Source of the DNA: Eubacteriales bacterium
GTDB lineage: Bacteria; Bacillota; Clostridia; Oscillospirales; CAG-272
Assembly (NCBI GenBank): GCA_028709565.1
Contig: JAQVWU010000020.1
Coordinates: 1 to 16,992 of the forward strand
Direction of reading: 5' to 3'
Length of the DNA: 16,992 bases
Part shown: positions 13,282-16,992 of the stretch, one piece after another
Layout: every line of letters starts with the position of its first letter
How positions within the stretch are numbered: the stretch's first letter is position 1
The notes under the pieces: model-generated
Told to the model about the DNA's origin: nothing
The model's database searches: none
Seen by the model: only the letters and a program-made list of their open reading frames with translations
Position numbers and translations under genes: made by a program

Positions 13282-14541
13282 TTATAATTCGGCCATGCGG
13301 GTGACGGCGACATAGATGCTCGATATGCGGTACCAGGTGGCGAAATCGACAACGCCGGTGACCGGCAGATTGAAAATATCCTGAAAGGTTCTTACCGCCG
13401 TTTCGGTTTTGGACCCGAAGATGCCGTCAACGGCCAGTTTTATAATGGCGGGAAAATTATCGGATATCGCGTTGAGCTGGGTTTGTATGGTGCGCACGTC
13501 GGCGCCCGTTGACCCCACGCTCAGCGGCGTGCCGGGGTAGGACCTGGGAACCCCCTCCACCCGGTCAGCCTGACGCAGATATATGTCATAACCGTAATAT
13601 CTCTGCAATATGTCCATGGCCGATAAACCCCGGTCGCCCAAATCCTTTGACCCCCACTGATGCATACCTACTTCACACATAACCCGCTGTCCGTCGCAAT
13701 ATTGGGTAAAGAGAGGCTGGCGGATATTCGGTTTGGTGATAAACGTGGTGAACAATTCGTCCACGATGACCGAGATATCGTCGAATATGTTGCGTTCATA
13801 GCTGAAGGCGTGGTCGTAAGCCGTTGAGTTGGTGATGGTGAAATCATACCCTCTGCCCCTGTACCATTCGGTATATACCCGGTTCAGGGTAAACGATAAT
13901 ATCGCCAGGATGTTCGCCTTCATTGTCTGGTCGGGCCAGGTCGAATAGATTTCACAGCAGGCAACGTTTTTTATATAGTCTTTGAACGGAACCCATACGT
14001 TGGGCGCGGAGGTGTCATTGGGAACACCCAGATGGACAATGACAAATTCCGGTATGACCGGTTCGGGCAGAACGATAAATCCGGTGGTTTCGGGCAGCGG
14101 TTTAACCTCGGCTTCCGGTATTTTGGGCGGAAAGACCCCCCACAGGGTATGTTCCTCAATCGTAATGCTCTCGTCGGCGGGGGCCGCGGTTTGAGCGGGA
14201 AACAGAAAAAAGTTTTGCAGCGCCCTGCGCGAGGGCAGAATCTGCACACCCACCATGGTCAGCGTTTCAAAACCGTCGGCTTCAACCGTCAGGTCGTATT
14301 CGGAATAAGGCTTGTTGTCGCTGTATGCCTGCGAGAATTCGAAGGGAGGGGCGGGCAGGTCGACGGTCGCCGTCTGCCCCGAGGGGTTTGTGGTCAGTTC
14401 CTCAATCACATCGGCCGAACCCCTTTCGGTAATGCGGATGCGCGCGTTGTCAATGGGGACCAGAGCGCTTTCCGATATGACGTTTGCATGCAGAAAACCC
14501 GTATCGATATCGTTTCCCCCGTTGTTGCCGGTATTATTCAT
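13282..14541 (-). CDS. sleC: SleC-like spore cortex-lytic enzyme (pro-form)
   Basis: A 419-aa protein with the three-part layout of clostridial SleC. An N-terminal beta-sandwich pro-region (about 15-115; HANVISESALVPIDNARIRI, then YDLTVEADGFETL) comes first. A SpoIID-like lytic transglycosylase domain follows (about 180-325; NVACCEIYSTWPDQTMKANI with putative catalytic Glu197, and later MHQWGSKDLGDRGLSAMDIL). A C-terminal peptidoglycan-binding domain ends the protein (about 340-415; LAVDGIFGSKTETAVRTFQ). The link region has FPPKIPEAEVKPLP, a string I associate with this family. SleC degrades spore cortex during germination and is made as an inactive precursor that Csp proteases cleave. Two Csp-like genes lie divergently next door. 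The start has GAGGTGA seven bases upstream. No clear terminator follows before the ilv-leu promoter. In related genomes this may be annotated only as a peptidoglycan-binding protein. Confidence 0.85.
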   Translation of the reverse strand: MNNTGNNGGNDIDTGFLHANVISESALVPIDNARIRITERGSADVIEELTTNPSGQTATVDLPAPPFEFSQAYSDNKPYSEYDLTVEADGFETLTMVGVQILPSRRALQNFFLFPAQTAAPADESITIEEHTLWGVFPPKIPEAEVKPLPETTGFIVLPEPVIPEFVIVHLGVPNDTSAPNVWVPFKDYIKNVACCEIYSTWPDQTMKANILAILSFTLNRVYTEWYRGRGYDFTITNSTAYDHAFSYERNIFDDISVIVDELFTTFITKPNIRQPLFTQYCDGQRVMCEVGMHQWGSKDLGDRGLSAMDILQRYYGYDIYLRQADRVEGVPRSYPGTPLSVGSTGADVRTIQTQLNAISDNFPAIIKLAVDGIFGSKTETAVRTFQDIFNLPVTGVVDFATWYRISSIYVAVTRMAEL

Positions 14542-14560
14542 ATTAAAATCACCTCTGTAA

Positions 14561-14587
14561 TATAATATGAATATCGGTTGATTTCGT
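14561..14587 (-). promoter_or_regulatory. Candidate sigma-K type promoter for sleC
   Basis: On the minus strand -10 CATATTATA (14561-14569) matches the sigma-K pattern CATANNNTA, and AC (14587-14586) lies 16 bases upstream as the -35 core. The predicted start is about 14554, giving a very short leader of about 14 bases that would begin at the ribosome binding site. This is possible but a caution. The call rests on Bacillus consensus knowledge. Confidence 0.45.
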
Positions 14588-14596
14588 TCATATTAT
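14569..14596 (+). promoter_or_regulatory. Candidate sigma-E type promoter for the 82-aa gene and csp operon
   Basis: GAATAT (14569-14574) as -35, a 14-base spacer, and CATATTAT (14589-14596) as -10 fit the Bacillus sigma-E pattern (ATATT and CATACAAT). The predicted start is near 14603, about 15 bases before the ATG at 14618. Confidence 0.5.
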
Positions 14597-14617
14597 AAAA
14601 TCGATTTGGAGAAACGC

Positions 14618-14866
14618 ATGTCATATAAACAGAGGCTGAAACCTCCCGGTTTTATTCCGGCATATTGTCCCGCGCTGAAGGGCACCGGACCGCAGTTTAT
14701 TAAACAGTATATAAATCTCTTTGTCTATATCTGGACGGTCAGGGGCGCCGGTTTCTGGATGTATGTCACCGATGTAAACAACAATGTGTTATACGGCTAT
14801 GTGTGGCACCGTTCACGCCCCCGTCACATGCGTATCGCCGTGTCAAAGATCGACTGTCTGTATTAG
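14618..14866 (+). CDS. Small conserved-looking protein of the csp operon, function unknown
   Basis: An 82-aa basic protein, MSYKQRLKPPGFIPAYCPAL at the start, rich in aromatic residues (Trp, Tyr, Phe), with a moderately hydrophobic middle (FIKQYINLFVYIWTV) and the string RGAGFWMYVTDVNNNVLYGY, then a basic tail ending SKIDCLY. I do not recognise the family. The chosen ATG has GGAG six bases upstream. The frame can be extended to a TTG at 14606, but that codon overlaps this ribosome binding site. The gene is the first of the plus-strand operon: it follows the candidate sigma-E promoter and ends 12 bases before the complete csp gene, whose ribosome binding site adjoins its stop codon. Position suggests a mother-cell sporulation product, perhaps linked to Csp/SleC localisation or packaging, but that is inference. 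The composition does not suggest a shadow ORF. Confidence 0.72.
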   Translation: MSYKQRLKPPGFIPAYCPALKGTGPQFIKQYINLFVYIWTVRGAGFWMYVTDVNNNVLYGYVWHRSRPRHMRIAVSKIDCLY

Positions 14867-14878
14867 AGGTGATTATAA

Positions 14879-16615
14879 ATGGACGGTATAAATGTCGCGC
14901 CCTTTATACGCCTTGACAGACTGACCGGTTTCCGCTCAGACAATATGTCGGGCAGCGACTCCATTGAGGTAATCGTCAAATACAACGGGGATATACAGCG
15001 TGTCGGTGAACTGACGGGAGCTTTGACCGAAATACTGAGCGTCAATTACGCCATAATGACCCTGCCCCTTAACCGGCTGCTGGAACTGTACGATTATGAT
15101 GAAATTGAATACATAGAACTGCCGAAATATCTGACATATGTACTGCGTTACGGGCTGAGCAGCGCCTGTATCTCCCCCGTTCAAAACATTGCGGGACTCG
15201 GGCTCAGGGGACAGGGCGTTATAATCGGCATTATAGATTCGGGTATCGATTATACACATCCGGATTTCATAAACGCCGACGGCACCAGCCGTATTCTGTA
15301 TATATGGGACCAGACCCTGCCCGGAACACCGCCTGAAGGTTTCGCCTACGGTTCCGAATATGACAATGACATGATAAATCGCGCGCTCTCGGGTGAAGCA
15401 CCGTTTACACAGGTTCCGGGCGCCGATATTATAGGACACGGTACGGCGGTGGCCGGAATCGCGGCGGGTAACGGCAACGGCAGCGCCGGTCTTGAAAGAG
15501 GGGTTGCGCCCGAAGCATCCATCATCGCCGTAAAACTCGGTTATGCCGGCAGCGAATCGCTCACTCGGTCCACAGAAATCATGCGGGCGGTTAAATACAT
15601 ATCGGATAAAGCCGAGGAACTGCGCATGCCGCTGGCTATAAATATCAGCTACGGCACCAATAACGGTTCCCATGACGGCAACTCGCTGTTTGAGCGTTTT
15701 CTTGACTCCATGGCGGAAAAATGGAAAACGGTCATAGCGGTCGCCACCGGCAACGAAGGCATCACCGCCCACCATTTTTCCGCGACCCTCACCCGGGGCC
15801 AAACGGTCGATGTTGAGTTTGCACTGGCAGGCGTTTTGAGAACGGTGTATATCACGTTATGGAAGGATTTTGTCGATACCGTCAATCTTGAGCTGATTTC
15901 TCCGGGCGGCGGATCAACGGGGATAATCAGACCGGTGCAGAGTGTAACCCGCATTACACTGGACGGCGTGGGCGTTTCGGTACTGTATGGTCAGCCCAAT
16001 CACTACAGGGTGGACCAGGAGGTCTATATACTGCTGCAAACTCAAAACCAGGTCATTTCACCGGGGGTTTGGAGACTGGAGATAACGGGGGTTAATATTA
16101 TTGACGGCCGGATTGACATATGGCTGCCGACAGGCGAGGAGGTATCCCGGGAAACCTCGTTTTTGAATCCGAGTTTGCCCACCACCCTGACCCTGCCCTC
16201 CACCGCTCACAGTATAATAGCCGTCGGCGCCTATAACGCCATTGTCAGCATCTCCGCGGATTTTTCCGGACGCGGACCGTTAAGAGCGGTTAATATAACA
16301 AAACCCGATCTGACAGCGCCGGGTGTGGATATCTATACCACACGTTCGGGCGGCGGTTATGATGTCTATACCGGGACCAGCATGGCCGTACCCTTTGTCA
16401 CCGGTTCGGCCGCACTTATGATGCAGTGGGGTATTGTTTTGGGGAACGACCCCTTTTTATACGGGCAGCGGGTAAAGGCCTTTCTCCGCAGGGGCGCCTC
16501 AAGGGATTTTCCCATAGAATATCCCAACAACATATGGGGGTACGGAACGCTGAGTCTGTGCGACACAATGACCGAACTGGTCGCGTATACCCGCACGGGA
16601 GGGGCGTTTTCCTAG
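14879..16615 (+). CDS. Csp-like subtilisin family (S8) germination protease, CspB-type
   Basis: A 578-aa subtilase with a complete catalytic set: Asp120 in GIIDSGIDYTHPDF, His187 in GHGTAVAGIAAG, oxyanion Asn292 in VATGNEG, and Ser501 in YTGTSMAVPFVTGSAA. Residues 1 to about 95 form the pro-domain seen in Csp proteases (VIVKYNGD, then LYDYDEIEYIELPKYLTYV), followed by SSACISPVQN at the pro/mature junction. Residues about 300-420 form an inserted beta-rich segment matching the jelly-roll of C. perfringens CspB. No export signal is seen, as expected for a protein made in the mother cell. By analogy it cleaves pro-SleC during germination, and sleC is divergently adjacent. The start has GAGGTGA six bases upstream, 12 bases after the 82-aa gene. 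All triad residues are present, so this is not a CspC-type pseudoprotease. Confidence 0.9.
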   Translation: MDGINVAPFIRLDRLTGFRSDNMSGSDSIEVIVKYNGDIQRVGELTGALTEILSVNYAIMTLPLNRLLELYDYDEIEYIELPKYLTYVLRYGLSSACISPVQNIAGLGLRGQGVIIGIIDSGIDYTHPDFINADGTSRILYIWDQTLPGTPPEGFAYGSEYDNDMINRALSGEAPFTQVPGADIIGHGTAVAGIAAGNGNGSAGLERGVAPEASIIAVKLGYAGSESLTRSTEIMRAVKYISDKAEELRMPLAINISYGTNNGSHDGNSLFERFLDSMAEKWKTVIAVATGNEGITAHHFSATLTRGQTVDVEFALAGVLRTVYITLWKDFVDTVNLELISPGGGSTGIIRPVQSVTRITLDGVGVSVLYGQPNHYRVDQEVYILLQTQNQVISPGVWRLEITGVNIIDGRIDIWLPTGEEVSRETSFLNPSLPTTLTLPSTAHSIIAVGAYNAIVSISADFSGRGPLRAVNITKPDLTAPGVDIYTTRSGGGYDVYTGTSMAVPFVTGSAALMMQWGIVLGNDPFLYGQRVKAFLRRGASRDFPIEYPNNIWGYGTLSLCDTMTELVAYTRTGGAFS

Positions 16616-16686
16616 GGACACGCGTGCAAAAATTATAACGCCGAAGATATGCCAAAAGCGGGGAGGTGTTTATCGTAAACAACTCA

Positions 16687-16992
16687 ATGACGGTCAGCGA
16701 ATTTATCAACGCGCCAGACACGGTGGATTTTATACTGAGACCAACCGAATATTTAGCCCTTGCCGATGACCCGCGCGTGCTGCTGACCCAGACGCTGGGC
16801 GGCAGATACGCGGTCGCCTATGCCAATGTCAATGATTTTCTTGATATTGTGGAAACTTTAGGTGCCAATTTTGTCAACGCCACCTCTACGGTGCTGGGAA
16901 CGTTGGACCGCGCGAATCTTGAAGCCGCGGGCATCACCCAGGTGCAAAGGCAGCCCTATCTCTCGCTGACAGGCAGCGGGGTGCTCATGGGC
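16687..16992 (+). CDS. Second Csp-like S8 protease, N-terminal part (continues beyond window)
   Basis: A frame open to the window edge (102 codons from the first ATG), starting MTVSEFINAPDTVDFILRPT, then GGRYAVAYANVNDFLDIVETLG, ANLEAAGITQVQRQPYL and SLTGSGVLMG at the edge. This is a Csp pro-domain followed by the approach to the first catalytic motif. The Asp motif, which would show whether it is an active protease or a CspC/CspA-type pseudoprotease, lies just outside. It follows the complete csp gene by 71 bases. The start is uncertain: a strong GGGGAGG (16660-16666) lies 20 bases before the ATG. An in-frame GTG (16666) overlaps it, and the in-frame codon at ideal spacing is ATC (16672). Like C. 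perfringens cspA-cspB-cspC, the locus probably carries several paralogues. Confidence 0.8.
   Translation, partial: MTVSEFINAPDTVDFILRPTEYLALADDPRVLLTQTLGGRYAVAYANVNDFLDIVETLGANFVNATSTVLGTLDRANLEAAGITQVQRQPYLSLTGSGVLMG

Larger units (their letters stand above)
14561..14597. repeat. 11-bp perfect inverted repeat in the sleC/csp divergent gap
   Basis: TATAATATGAA (14561-14571) and TTCATATTATA (14587-14597) are perfect inverted copies separated by 15 bases. Each arm contains the CATATTAT -10-like element of the gene leading away from it, so the two divergent promoters are mirror images. Confidence 0.85.

Noticed and set aside
14606..14617. TTG start extending the 82-aa protein by four residues
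   Set aside because: The TTG overlaps the GGAG ribosome binding site that properly serves the ATG at 14618.
1..16992. CRISPR arrays, insertion sequences, tRNA or rRNA genes
   Set aside because: No regularly spaced repeats, transposase-like frames, terminal inverted repeats or recognisable RNA gene sequences were seen.

Overview
The window comes from a spore-forming, probably anaerobic clostridial Firmicute of moderate GC content. The evidence is a SleC-type spore cortex-lytic enzyme beside Csp-type subtilisin proteases, strong AGGAGG/GAGGTGA ribosome binding sites, and an oxygen-sensitive style of branched-chain amino acid enzymes. The species cannot be named from this sequence.

Left edge (1-1700): a truncated hypothetical gene on the minus strand diverges from a two-gene plus-strand operon, ccdA-tlpA. 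CcdA passes reducing equivalents across the membrane and the TlpA/ResA-like protein is a membrane-anchored thiol reductase facing outward. A bidirectional hairpin terminator at 1661-1698 separates this operon from the next one, which converges on it.

Centre (1709-13254, minus strand): one nine-gene operon, in transcription order leuA-ilvB-ilvN-ilvC-ilvD-cimA-leuC-leuD-leuB, with short gaps or overlaps. It makes valine and leucine from pyruvate, and isoleucine from pyruvate plus acetyl-CoA through citramalate (CimA). LeuC, LeuD and LeuB serve both the leucine branch and the citramalate branch. Only the final transaminase is missing. No threonine deaminase gene is present in the window.

The operon's 5' leader is the most interesting part. 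A clear sigma-A promoter (13226-13254) is followed by two successive peptide attenuators. Each has a 28-codon leader ORF with a dense Ile/Val/Leu core (IIIILTVIIV and IIIIINVVIV), a downstream GC-rich hairpin plus T-tract, and a competing antiterminator pairing between the end of the leader ORF and the terminator loop. The two cores align without gaps at 7 of 10 residues, which suggests a tandem duplication. No T-box was seen.

Right side (13282-16992): a spore germination locus. sleC (minus) diverges from an operon (plus) of an 82-aa unknown protein, a complete CspB-like subtilase with an intact Asp/His/Ser triad, and the start of a second Csp-like subtilase that runs off the window. In Clostridium perfringens Csp proteases activate pro-SleC, so the three are expected to act together. 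The divergent gap holds an 11-bp inverted repeat whose arms look like sporulation-sigma -10 elements on opposite strands.
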